The notes under the pieces: model-generated
The model's database searches: none
Told to the model about the DNA's origin: nothing
Seen by the model: the letters and a program-made list of their open reading frames with translations, nothing else
Shown: positions 36,129 through 48,022 of the stretch, piece by piece
Position numbering within the stretch: the first letter of the stretch is position 1
Layout of the letters: the number at the start of each line of letters is the position of its first letter
Program-made: the position numbers and the translations under genes
NCBI GenBank assembly: GCA_963969595.1
Contig: OZ018408.1
Location: forward strand, 11,157,823 to 11,221,822
Reading direction: 5' to 3'
Length of the DNA stretch: 64,000 bases
Origin: Neckera pumila
Lineage: Eukaryota; Streptophyta; Bryopsida; Hypnales; Neckeraceae

Positions 36129-37343
36129 GTGGATCATTTTGACAATGGGAATATTATCTAGAGAATGTTGTACACATACATAGAACTAGTCAACCAGCAA
36201 AAGTTCTTGTATACGTTGACTTTATTAAGATGTTAATAGTCAAAGAATGCTCAAAATCTGATGCCATTTTTTTTGTTAACATTTGGCACGTGAAGAACAT
36301 TGTTGCAACGACATTTTTGTAACACCTATTTTGTAGAATTTCTAAAAAATATTTATAGGACATTTGTTTTTAAAACAAAATAAATTTGTTTTGTACTCGT
36401 AGAAAAGAGTTATGCATATATGCAATTGGTGATATTATGTATGAATAGCAACCTTTGTTACATGTAAGAACCTACATATATATGAAGTGTGACATTCATT
36501 TCCTTTTATTTGACATTCATTTTTCAAAAAGGACAAATGCTCACATTTGGATATGAATACAATGAGAAAATTTAGCAATTTGGTACTGGTATGTACCACT
36601 AGTTTGAACTTGTATCACACATTGGCATAAGAAATAAAAGTGAAAGTTAAAACAAAATAAATGGTAATAATACGCATTTTGATCCATGCATATCATATAA
36701 AAGTGAATTAAAATGTTTAATTTTCATGAAAAAATAATATAGCAATGATACTAATTTTAGAAGGGATACTAATTGTGTGCCCTTGCTAAAAGAATACTTC
36801 AATGTAGCTTGATTTGACTGCCATGTAGTAGATACATTTAGATATAAGAGTTTTAGTCGAAATAAAAATATATCTTGTGATTCTTATCACTTAAAATCAT
36901 AAAATGGAGAACAATATGTTTACCAAGGCCACAAAAAAATTACTTGGATATTCTAATATCAAGATCTAAATTTTTTTCTAAATTACAATCGTTCATGAAT
37001 AATTTGACTTTTTATCCAAGTTTTTGTAAGGACATTGATTTTTCACATCTCAAATGTGAGGAAGTCAACAAGAGAGACAATGATATGAAATATTTCAATT
37101 ATAAACTTTTGTTTTGTATAAATTTGCCTATTTGTTTAAATGTCATTCAATGTGACAAATTCTTAGGGCCTTTACACATACTAAAAAGTGTGTGAGTCTT
37201 GCAAAGGATTAGCCTCAAATAGCAAATTATGGAAGTAGGCGCCAATTAAAGATGACATTTCTCATAGGCAAAACCAAAGTTTAGTGATGGACAAGCGCTA
37301 CTCTATTCACGCAACTAAAGTGGTTTAGATATGGCTAGGAAAG
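36129..37343. other. AT-rich non-coding region
   Basis: No gene, RNA or repeat could be supported. Confidence 0.4.
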
Positions 37344-38351
37344 CATTCGGGGGCCTTGGAGGGCCTTTTTAGGCTTGTTCCCCAATCTGGCCAAATTCAG
37401 TGAACGCAAGTACAGGCGTGTTAGAATTTTTTTTTCAAAAAAAATAGAAGAAAAAAATCTATTTTTTACCAAAATATCATTTTAAACATTTTTTTTCCCA
37501 AAAATGACGTGGCAGTCGTTGTGCCACATCAACCAGCTGCTACAGCTACATTCCCGCAATCTAGGAACGCAAGGGAATGCAGAGGGGTCGTTGCAAGAAA
37601 CGCCGTCCACTTTTGGTCCATTTTGGCCAGTTTTCGGGTACTCATGAGATTTTGCATATGAATTTTTAAAAATAATATAAAATAAGGACAATTAGTGCAA
37701 GACTAAAACTAGGATACTCCCAAAATTTCAGTTCTAAAAAAAATCTAGATCAAAAGTTATTCACAAAAAAGAGTGAGCTTAAATTTTGAAGAAAATACAT
37801 ACTTTGAAGTTTTAATTTGTAAAAAATAGGAAAAAAAAAGTTCAAAGAAAGTAAAAATAGACCATTTGGGAAGACTTCATGGTGAAGAGATTTGACCAAA
37901 AAATTGATCTTGAAGTCATCTAAAATGTTCAGAACTGCGCGCGCAAGAGAGCCCTCTTTGCATGGACGTAGACAACACAAAATAAAATATTTTTTAATGC
38001 CCCCTGGTAGAAATATGAGTTCCTACTATGCAAATAGACCATAGAAATTTCAGCTCTAAATCATTAAATTTGAGTACTCCTTATTACTCAAAATCCCTAA
38101 ATCGCAAAACGTGACAAATTAGTTAAATTGAAATTTAAATATAAAATGATTTTTAAAAATTTCTAAAAAATATGAGATATGATTAACCTCAAGACAGACA
38201 TCTCCAATAAAAAATTCAACTTCATGCAAGTTATGCTTCAAAAGTTATTGCAAAAAGAAGCTTCCACAAGCTCCTTGTGACAATTCAAATGGACCGGTGT
38301 TTCTTGCAATGACCCAGAGGAACTCAAAGCCCTCCAAGACCCCTGAATCCC
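37344..38351. mobile_element. Inverted-repeat element with GGCCTTGGAGGG termini (about 1 kb)
   Basis: The left end reads ATTCGGGGGCCTTGGAGGGC and the right end is its imperfect complement (GCCCTCCAAGACCCCTGAAT). Near the left end are CCAATCTGGCCAAATTCAG and a G+C-rich patch. The interior has no coding capacity. A related short element lies at 56.02-56.28 kb and a solo end near 54.7 kb. It is a non-autonomous DNA transposon of unknown superfamily. Confidence 0.6.
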
Positions 38352-38479
38352 TTCTGATGTGTCATTTCAAAGAATTTGGTTTGTAACTCCACAGGATTCA
38401 TATAACCATGAGTGGTTGTTCTACTTCACATTTTTGGATCAAAGACATTGTAATGACTATGGACAATCTAATTGATAAA

Positions 38480-39195
38480 ATATGGCATGTATATAATTGA
38501 TAAAATATAGCAATCCATGTATGTAGCTAATAAAGATGGCATAAAATTCTTCAAAATAAAATTTAGTTTTCAAGTCACATTCTAAGAGGAGTCAAACTTT
38601 ATTAGCTATATTGGAGTGGTTTCAAGGATAAAAAATCTTGACTTCAAGCCTATTATCTTGCAATCTTTGAAGTCAAAGTTCTAGGAAAAATTTTCACATG
38701 TTCCAAATGTTTGTCTCTTATTTTTCACCATTTGGATTTTAAATTAAAAACTCCCTCATTGCACAAGAAATCATTAAAAAATGACTAATATATTGCCAAT
38801 TTATTTATTATAACCTCCTTGCATTGCAGGGTGATTTAGAATAAGCTAGACTCCACATTTGCTTTTGAAATTTTTCTTGAGTGAACCTAACATCATAAAC
38901 TTATGGATGGTCAAATCCTCATTTTTGTATAGAGCAAAAATTCATTCTTTGAGGGCTTAAAGTTTGTTGACCCTATTCTGCAGGAATGAAAAAAAAAATT
39001 CTCACTTCAATTGTTACAATCTTTCAACCCGCATGGACAAATGAGCTGAGATTTTTCCACATATTGTCTTATTTGTTTGATAGTTACACTTTATACAATT
39101 GGAATCCCCCAAAAAATTATTTTTGATTTTAAACAATGTATCAAATTGGCAATTTTGCGCTTTCCTCTCCAAAACACCCTCCATCCTTTAGGGGT
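38480..39195. mobile_element. TTAA element, copy 8 (reverse, subfamily of copy 7)
   Basis: The sequence is the reverse complement of much of 35,289-36,124 and ends with the A terminus CATCCTTTAGGGGT against TTAA at 39196-39199. The left limit is unclear and probably truncated. Confidence 0.6.
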
Positions 39196-39199
39196 TTAA

Positions 39200-40117
39200 T
39201 TCCTAAAGAACCATTGTTCCTTCAAGGGACAAATGGGATTGCAAGCATGTACCTACGGGCTGAATTTTTGTCGTGATTTTTTGAAACTTTTTTAGAAGAT
39301 AGAAAAACTGCTAAGCTTTGTGAGAATATAATTTTTTTCAGTCGGCACCCGGGAAAAAAAGTTATGCCCAAATAAGCTCAAAACAAGGGACGAGGGGCAG
39401 CAAAAAAAGAAATTTAAATTAATTTAATTTAAATTTTATTTTTCTTATAGATTATATTTTTGTCTAAGTATCTAGAAATCTTTGATTCATTTCATTTGGA
39501 CTTTTTATGAGAAAGTTATGGACAATCTTGTTTTTTGGGCACTTAGAGCATCTTCCTAAAAAAATAACTTGTAGGATTCATTTTTGAATGCAATTTTTAC
39601 AATTTTTCAATTAAAAAAGGTCTTCAAGGTTTAATTATTTTGCAAGAACAATCTCACCACTAGGATTTGTGCTTTTGAATTCCATATAAAAGATATTAAT
39701 ATTTTAGATTTTCCTTTGATCTTGTACCTACTTCTACTTAATAATTTTTTTAATAATGAAAATTAAGTTTTTTTGGATTTTTTTTTCCCCTAGACTCTCA
39801 ACTCAATTCTCCACTATAAAGATTAAAAGCTCAAAACTCTTTAGTGCAAAAGATTTGAGTTAAAAATGTTCAAAGTCATAAAATCTAGTCCCGCAATGTG
39901 CTAAAAAACTTGTTTTTTTCACTTTAAACGCAAATATCTTGCAATTTGTGTGGTCAAAAATTTTGAAATTTTTCCCACACATTTTTATACTAGTAAGGTA
40001 TAAGATTCTATGGTTAGATGTGGAAAAAAAACAATTTTCAATTTCTTTTACTCTTTGCTATAGAAATGGCAGTTTTGAGTATTTTTTTGCAGAAAAAAGG
40101 CCTTGGTCCTTTAGTGG
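39200..40117. mobile_element. TTAA element, copy 9 (918 bp)
   Basis: It starts directly after TTAA 39196-39199 (TTCCTAAAGAACCATTG, B end) and ends GGCCTTGGTCCTTTAGTGG before TTAA at 40118-40121 (A end). The interior is close to copies 1, 3 and 10. The left TTAA is shared with copy 8. Confidence 0.8.
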
Positions 40118-40121
40118 TTAA

Positions 40122-42129
40122 CAGACATACGGCTCTTCACTAACACATGTGTACTCCACTCACAAATTGGAGTCTTTTAACGATCATTAAAATGCATTAA
40201 ATGCCTAAAATATTAGATTTTTTGCAATGCAAACAAAAACCTCAAGAAAATATTTGCAAATTTGGCATCTACTTAGTAATACATCCTTTCTCTAGAAGAA
40301 TATATTAAAAAGTGTTGACTTTTTCATATTGTTTAAGTAGAAATCATCTTTAGGATACTAATAGTTTAAGATCATGCCATTTTGGATCTCATATGTCTAT
40401 GTTGTACAATAATTATAGAGTAAAGTTAGCCCTAGAGAGAAATGGTGCATTATCCTTGGTTAACTTCCTTGTAAATAAATTACAAAAAATTGAAACTAGT
40501 TTCGTGATTTTATAACCGTATCCAAAGTAATTATAAAAATCATAATTCATCAACTTTGCAGCTTAGAAACCTATGCACACGTAGCCCACACTCATGAAAT
40601 CACAAATAAATATGAAATGGATATGCAAATACAAAGAGAATTGTCTTGCTTGTGCCCCTGCCAGGCCACTTGTGGCTGGCAGGTATTGCAAATTACTCCT
40701 CTTTGTAATAAATTTCTGTTTCATTTGTTTAAAAAAAATACCAAAACACAAAGAGAATGGTTGATGCTACTGCTAGAAACTGCACAAGGTTGATGCTACT
40801 ACTAAATACTTGAATGAGGAGTTGTCGTTGATTTTGTGTTCAAATTGAGGCTCGCCCTCAATGGGGTGTCAGCACCTGTGTGGTGCAGGCACAGTGAGGG
40901 CCACTGAACATTCAGGTTTGATGAGTTTGGAAAAGAATCTCTTCATTTTTGCATTAAAAAAGTTACCTTTGCATTAAAAAATAAGAAATCAACTGAACCA
41001 GTAAATCAACCAGTATCAGTCCCAGGCAATTGCCATTCTCACTGCTGTGTCCAAATGATGATGAATTGGGTTCCCTTACCAGTGGAGAGAAGTGGTTGTC
41101 TCGGCAGTCAATCAATGCCTTTCATCTGTCTGTGACACACACATCATTCACTCCCCTCCTGTCGTGATTCTCCACTCTGCCAATTCTTCTACACAACAGC
41201 AGACTGAAAAAGTGGGAGCTGACCACTTGGAGCATGGCATTTGGTTGGGTGAATTGGACGTCACAGACTCCTTTTGTTTAACAAAAATAAATAAATAAAA
41301 GTAGAAAAAAATGAAAAAAAAACAGAAGGCAGACTGTAAAACAACCACTTTCTCATGACACCAAAATGGTTTTACTTGGTATGAGTGAATGGTTGGTTAG
41401 TATGAAATTAGTATGACAGCACCCCTCGACGCCACAAATGCTACAATGCTACCCCTACAACCAACGCTGGATAGTATGTCCTTGTGATAATTAGTTTAGA
41501 TAGCTCTAAATAACCTTTTCACTATACTGTAGTGGTTACCAATGGCAGAAGCTCAGCATTTTCACTCAAATTGTGCACAATGTTGCACCCACAATTGTGA
41601 CACAAGCTCCACCCACCGTTCTCAGATGCAAGGCCTGAATCCAAGCCATCAGAACTCAGAAGCAGGTGTATAACTTAACGTAACCCAACAACACTTAGCT
41701 TGAGACAATCCACAGACAGCTCTCTTTTTTTCCATCGTACAATCCCACGCTTTGTTGAACATTCATGTGCGACAGCAATGCAACAATAGAGAGCACCCCC
41801 AATAATGACTCAAGTCCCGCCTACGGCAAATCAATCCTTGCACCGTAAGTTTTCTTCCCCCTCAGTCTCTCACTGATGAATTTCCATGTTTTCGGTTCCC
41901 CGAAAAAGCCTCAAGTTTTCACCAGCCACAATGATGAATCCATCCCCATTGCAGTCAACTGATCGACCAAGTTAATTAATCATGTTACTCAAGTGACCAC
42001 GGTACTAATTACTATTGTAAAGCGTGCAGGTCTTCAAAATACCTACTCCGTAGGAAAAAAAACAGGTTTCAATACAATACAGCATAGTGATCGAGCACAG
42101 CACAGGAACTCCGAACAGTGGCCTTCTGA
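40122..42129. other. Non-coding region 5' of the CESA promoter
   Basis: No gene is supported. A near-perfect hairpin (CCTGCCAGGCCAC with GTGGCTGGCAGG) is at about 40,659-40,685, followed by a poly-A-like tail region. It may be the end of an old retroelement but cannot be assigned. Confidence 0.4.
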
Positions 42130-42981
42130 AAATGACGGTGATGCAGTGCCGGTGGAAGCTTGGCAGAGGCGAGTGAAGAGCAAGAGGTTAACAAGCTTAT
42201 TAATGAAGGAATATATTTTCTTTGGGATGGAAATGGGGCCGCAGAGGGGGCAGGGCAGAGGCTGCAGCAGAACAAAAGGGGAGCGGCCATGGCTATGGCA
42301 GCTGCAGGAGCCTTGCATAATGGAGCCAGGCCGGGGGGTAAGGACTGTCTAGCTTTAGCTTAGCTAGGCTGCGCCTTCTCCTTCGTTGGAGTCTCCCTGC
42401 CTTTACTGAATGATTGGGGGGTCGCTCTGCCAGCTCCACCTCCACCTCGAGTCCACCGTCCCGAGCCGATGCTGGGCCCCGGGACTGCTACCGCAACAAT
42501 TTTACTAGAGAACCATCTCAAGCTCCCCAGCTTGTAGCCCTCTTTGACAAGCTGCAGCGGGAATCCTGCGCTCAGTCCTAGCTAGCTAGCTCCCTGAGAG
42601 AGACGAATCCCAGGCCATTAGCTTCGAACGACACTCCTCTGTTTCATTGCGATGGAGCGTGGCTGGGAGGGAGCTTCGAGGGTTGGGTACTAGTTCAGGA
42701 TTTCTGGGAATAAGAATCACGGAGCAGTTGATGGTGGGCTTGGATCTGGACATGGGGAAGAAGTGGATGCGCGGGGAGCCTGCCAAGGCGGGGGGGCGGT
42801 AGTAGTGGCCATAGCTTGAATCTCGTGGGGAGCACTTGAGGTGTATGGCGATTAGGAAGCCCAGTCTTCAGATTGAAGAACGTGTGTTTGCTGGGGAGCT
42901 TGGGATTTTTGAGTAGGGGTTGGGGCATTGTGTTCTCGCTAGTTAGCTGCAGGTGAGGGTGCGCGAGCAGCTGCTGCAGCG
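42130..42981 (+). promoter_or_regulatory. 5' region of CESA gene 1, conserved with CESA gene 2
   Basis: Blocks such as AATGACGGTGATGCAG, TTTACTGAATGATTGG, GCTCTGCCAGCTCC and CTCTTTGACAAGCTGCAGCG recur in the same order upstream of the second CESA gene at 62.18-63.17 kb. The conservation continues to the ATG. It probably includes promoter and 5' leader. Exact transcription start is unknown. Confidence 0.75.
42652..42693 (+). CDS. Upstream ORF in the CESA 1 leader (13 codons)
   Basis: The peptide begins MERGWEGA. The equivalent position upstream of CESA 2 has MERGFKGA. Conservation of the start and first residues between the duplicates hints at a translated leader peptide, although the later parts differ in length. 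It only matters if transcription starts upstream of it. Confidence 0.35.
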   Translation: MERGWEGASRVGY

Positions 42982-45900
42982 ATGGAGGCAAATGCGGGCC
43001 TGGTGGCGGGATCCCACAACCGGAATGAGCTCGTGGTCATTCCTGCGGAGGGAATCCATGGGGTAATGACCGAATCCACTAGTCATGCCCTAGCTCCCAC
43101 CTTCACCTCTTCTCCAATCCAGTAGTTTAGACATTCTAAGCCTAGTTCTGGAAGGGGAAGTGAATGGCAATGTGGTAATGGAGTCGGTACCGCAGAAGTT
43201 AATCTGCGTTTGGTCGAAACTGGGTTGAGTTACTGCAATTCGATCTCGTTGCCTGAATCCGGCACTTTGGATTTCGTGCTCTACTTAGATTTGGCCAGAA
43301 CTAATTTGTCGTGATACATGAGCCAGTGATTCGACTAACTTACTAGGCTGCAGTGTGTTACAGCTAACGTAATGTCCCCACTCTGTTCTTGAAAACCTGA
43401 AAATTGGATGCGTGCCGACGTTTTCCAGTGGCATGCCGACCGTAAAGAAATGATTGTGAATGAGAAGTACTGAGTCTGATGTGGTGGTGGATTGCAGCCG
43501 AGACGCATGAATCAACCTCTTAGTGACCTGGTGTGTCAAATCTGCGGCGACCCTGTTGGTCTGAATCTCGACGAGGAACAGTTCGTGGCGTGCAACGAGT
43601 GTGCGTTTCCTGTTTGCCGCACTTGCTTTGAGTACGAGCGCAAGGAGGGCAACTCCGTGTGCCCTCATTGCAAGACCCGCTACAAACGCCAGAAAGGTGC
43701 GTATTCAGTCACGAATTCCTCTGCTCACACAATCGATTAAAGGAGGTTTTCAGCCCCCTCCCCCCCTGGAATGTCTTGATTGATTGAATCAAGCTGAGTT
43801 AGAAGGGAATTCAGTCACGGATGGTAACTAGATTGGGGATTGCTGACATAGGGGATGTGGTTGTGGGTGCAATTAGGAAGCGCACGGGTGCCAGGAGACG
43901 AAGAAGACGACCTGGACGACTTGGAGAACGAGTTCGAGATGGACAAGCAAGACCAGCAGGCTTCCGCGGACACATTCCTGCCGGGGCACATGAACTACGG
44001 CAGAATGTATGAGCATGAAGTGGCCAGACACCACCTGAATCTGCACCAGCCACCGCGCTATCCCATGATCACCGATGGCCAGGGCGGCGACTGTGAGGAC
44101 GACGTGAATCAAGCACTCGTCGTGCCCTCCAATGGCAAGCGCGTCCATCCCCTCAATTACCACGACTCCAACCTCCCTGGTACTCACTTTCCCTGAATTA
44201 CAAGCAATCCACAATCATTCCCTGAACAGTCATTACATTGAAAGTTTTGAATTGGCAAAATCGTGTCAACCAAATGCAGATCGCTCTGAAATATTGGGCG
44301 GGCATAGCTCTGAGGTTCTAATTTCTTGGAATTTTGCCGTTTTGACGAACATGACGATCTGGATTCGTTTTATCCTGGAAATTGAGTGCACGACTTTGTG
44401 TGTTGCAGTGGAAGCGCGTCCGATGGTCCCCTCGAAGGACTTGGCGGCGTATGGCTATGGCAGTGTGGCATGGAAGGACAAGGTGGACGACTGGAAGCAG
44501 CGCCAAGAAAAGCTGCAGATGATGATGAGCGATGGTGGGGTGCTGCATCCCAATGACATGGACGGCGACCCGCTGGGCCCGGATCTGCCCATTATGGACG
44601 AATCGCGACAACCCCTGTCTCGTAAAATCCCCATCGCGTCCTCGAAGATCAACCCCTACCGGCTGGTCATTGTCATCCGACTTATTGTTTTAGCGTTTTT
44701 CCTTCGCTACCGAATTCTGCACCCCGTGGATGGCGCGTTCGGGCTGTGGATCACCTCCGTGGTGTGCGAAATTTGGTTCGCGGTCTCCTGGATCCTGGAT
44801 CAATTTCCCAAATGGCTGCCCATCGAACGGGAGACTTACCTCGACCGCCTGTCGCTCCGTTACGATAAGCCCGGGACCATGTCGCAGCTGGCGCATATGG
44901 ACGTGTACGTCTGTACCGTGGATCCACTAAAGGAGCCGCCGATCGTCACCGCAAACACCATTCTGTCGATTCTCGCAGTGGATTACCCCGTGGACAAAGT
45001 TTCCTGCTACTTGTCTGACGATGGAGCGGCCATGCTTTCCTTCGAGGCACTGTCCGAGACGTCGGAATTCGCGCGCAAGTGGGTGCCGTTCTGCAAGAAA
45101 TTCGCGATTGAACCGCGGGCGCCGGAGATGTACTTCGCGCTCAAGATCGACTACTTGAAAGACAAGGTCCAGCCGACTTTCGTGAAGGAGCGGCGCGCCA
45201 TGAAGCGCGAGTACGAGGAATTTAAGGTGCGCGTGAACGCGCTCGTGGCGAAAGCGCTCAAGGTGCCGGACGATGGCTGGACCATGCAGGACGGCACGCC
45301 GTGGCCGGGGAACAACAAGTCCGACCACCCGGGGATGATCCAAGTGTTTCTGGGCCACAGTGGGGGACTAGACACCGATGGAAATGAGCTGCCGCGCCTG
45401 GTCTACGTCTCCAGGGAGAAGCGACCCGGGTTCAATCACCACAAGAAGGCCGGTGCCATGAACGCACTCGTGCGCGTCTCCGCCGTCCTGACAAACGCAC
45501 CTTACATGCTCAATCTCGATTGCGATCACTACATCAACAACAGCAAGGCGCTTCGGGAAGCCATGTGCTTCATGATGGACCCCAATGTAGGACCCAAGGT
45601 CTGCTACGTCCAATTCCCGCAGCGATTCGACGGCATCGATCGCAACGATCGTTACGCCAATCACAACACCGTCTTCTTCGACGTAAGATTCCGTAACCGT
45701 GGGCGTTCGTTTGGTTCCACAACCATTAGCATATCTCCCTGTGTTGATCGATGAAATTTCTAATTTGGATTCCGTGGTTTGCAGATTAACATGAAGGGGT
45801 TGGACGGGATTCAAGGCCCGGTGTACGTGGGCACGGGATGTGTGTTCCGAAGGCGAGCGTTGTACGGCTACGAACCCCAGTCGTCGTCGAAGAAAGGGAA

Positions 45901-47812
45901 AAATGCCGGCTGCTGCAGCAGTCTCCTCCCGTCGTGCTGCTGCGGTCCTCGCAAGAAGAAGAGCAAAAAGAGCAAAGGGAAGTTCTTCTCCAAGAAGTCG
46001 AAGCTGCCATCAGGTGCGGACTCCAGCGTTCCCATCTTCCGACTGGAGGATGTGGAAGAGGGCATGGACGACAGCACCATTGACAACGACGGCATCGATA
46101 GCAGCGCCCCGTCGATCGTCTCCACCAAGGACTACGAGAAGCGGTTCGGCCAGTCGCCCGTGTTCGTCGCGTCCACCATGTTGGACAGCGGCGGCGTGCA
46201 CCACTCCGCCAGCGCTGGGTCGCTCCTCAAGGAAGCCATTCATGTCATCAGCTGCGGCTACGAAGACAAGACCGAATGGGGCAAAGAGGTACGCTTACGT
46301 GGGGATGCGCAAGCCACGAGCAATTGGTGCAGTTTCGTACATGGTCTATCACATTCGTTATGTGGGGATGATTCACGAGTAATTCAGTTTTTGGTGCAAC
46401 TTCGTGTATGGTCGATCACATTCGTTAAACTGCGAGTTTCAAAGCTCCCAAATAGTGACACAGAGCCCTAGAAACTGGAACAATTTTAGCTGCGTCTGGA
46501 AAATCGCCAATCTCGTGAAATTTCGCCAATTTATAGGACTTAACGATGTAAGTACCAGATATTGGGGATACTGCATGCTTGGAATTGTACTGATTGATTG
46601 AATTTCATCCCCAGATTGGGTGGATCTACGGGTCGGTGACGGAGGATATTCTGACGGGCTTCAAGATGCATTGTCGGGGATGGCGGTCGATCTACTGCAT
46701 GCCCCGCCGCCCGGCATTCAAGGGCTCGGCGCCCATCAATTTGTCCGATCGGTTGAACCAAGTGCTGCGGTGGGCGCTTGGTTCCGTCGAGATTTCGCTC
46801 AGCAGACATTGCCCGCTCTGGTATGGCTGGGCCGGCAACTTGAAATGCTTGGAGAGACTGGCGTACATTAACACCACCATCTACCCCTTGACGTCGTTGC
46901 CTCTCGTCGCCTATTGTACTCTTCCCGCCGTGTGTTTGCTCACTGGAAAATTCATCATCCCCACCGTAAGTCACTTCAATGCCGGACGATCAGTCACGAT
47001 AAGTGTCCAAGACCAAATTTGAAAGGTCTACTATGAAGTTGATTGCCGATTATAGATACTTTCAAAGCATGTTTCTGTCGATGGACACTTTCGGTCATTT
47101 GGGTACTGAGAGTTTTTAGGATTCAGGGTTTAGGGTATGAGGGTTTTGGGATTTAGGGACTAGGGTTTGAAGGTTTGAGGGTTTAAGATTTGTTGACCGG
47201 ATGCCTGATTGTGACTGTGTTGTGCAGATAAGTAACCTCGACAGTTTGTATTTCATTTTCCTTTTCCTGTCGATCTTCATTACTGGAATTCTGGAGATAC
47301 GGTGGTCAGGTGTTGGGATCGAGGAGTGGTGGCGCAACGAGCAGTTCTGGGTGATCGGGGGCGTGTCTGCGCATCTGTTTGCTCTCTTCCAAGGTCTATT
47401 GAAGGTCCTCGCCGGTGTCGACACGAATTTCACTGTCACATCGAAACAAGCGGAGGACGAGGATTACGGGGAGCTTTACTTGTTGAAGTGGACGACGCTA
47501 CTCATCCCGCCCACCACTCTCTTGGTCATCAACATGGTGGGCGTGGTGGCGGGCATCTCCGACGCGATCAACAATGGCTACTCCTCGTGGGGACCTCTCT
47601 TCGGCAAGCTCTTCTTCGCCTTCTGGGTGATTGTGCACTTGTACCCGTTCCTCAAGGGTCTCATGGGGCGGCAGAACCGAACCCCCACCATTGTTATTGT
47701 GTGGTCCATTCTCTTGGCCTCCATCTTCTCACTTCTTTGGGTCCGTATTGATCCGTTTCTGGCCAAGTCCAACGGCCCCAACCTGGTGACGTGCGGCCTC
47801 ACGTGCACGTAA
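42982..47812 (+). CDS. CESA: Cellulose synthase catalytic subunit (CESA), complete, 7 coding exons
   Basis: Exons 42982-43062, 43498-43696, 43877-44179, 44409-45682, 45785-46288, 46615-46965 and 47228-47812 join in phase to 1,098 aa, normal for CESA. The enzyme polymerises UDP-glucose into beta-1,4-glucan at the plasma membrane within the rosette complex. Visible features: conserved N-terminus [20 protein letters not shown]; a RING-type zinc finger with eight Cys (residues about 39-85); two membrane helices after [12 protein letters not shown]; the catalytic signatures SDDG (about 397-400), DCD (about 564), TED (about 795) and QVLRW (about 835); then a cluster of C-terminal helices and the ending CGLTCT. 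A Cys-rich and Lys-rich class-specific region lies at [18 protein letters not shown]. All catalytic residues are present. The gene has fewer introns than typical seed-plant CESA genes, and exon 4 is unusually long. A paralogue follows in tandem at 63.2 kb. Confidence 0.97.
47113..47186. repeat. Degenerate telomere-like tract in CESA intron 6
   Basis: About nine G-rich units resembling TTTAGGG (GGGTTTAGGG, GGGTTTTGGG, TTTAGGGA, TAGGGTTT) occur in about 75 bp of the intron. The plant telomere unit is TTTAGGG, so this may be an interstitial telomeric remnant, or a tract arisen by chance from G/T-rich intron sequence. Confidence 0.6.
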
Positions 47813-47990
47813 CGAATTGCTATCTTTCCCCCCTCCAATGCCAATCCCAATAATCAGGATTCCTGAGAATCTCTAGCTGCCTGAGTGCTCCTTGGCGTGC
47901 AGGCATGTCCACACTCTAGTGATCGTGGTGACAGAGCCAAATGTTTGTAGATAATAATACTTGAGATTGAAATTATAGCAGCGTAGACTA

Positions 47991-48022
47991 GATCGGATCG
48001 GATCGGATCGATCGATCGATCG
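47991..48022. repeat. GATCG/ATCG microsatellite in the CESA 3' region
   Basis: Tandem GATCG units pass into ATCG units. It lies about 180 bp after the stop codon, probably in the 3' untranslated region. Confidence 0.85.

Noticed and set aside
40640..40740. A hairpin followed by a poly-A-like tail, suggestive of a SINE or LTR end.
   Set aside because: No polymerase III boxes, target duplication or second LTR could be found.
41993..42363. Overlapping frames of 119 and 67 codons just upstream of CESA 1.
   Set aside because: The conserved blocks shared with the CESA 2 upstream region do not preserve these frames, so they look like promoter or leader sequence.
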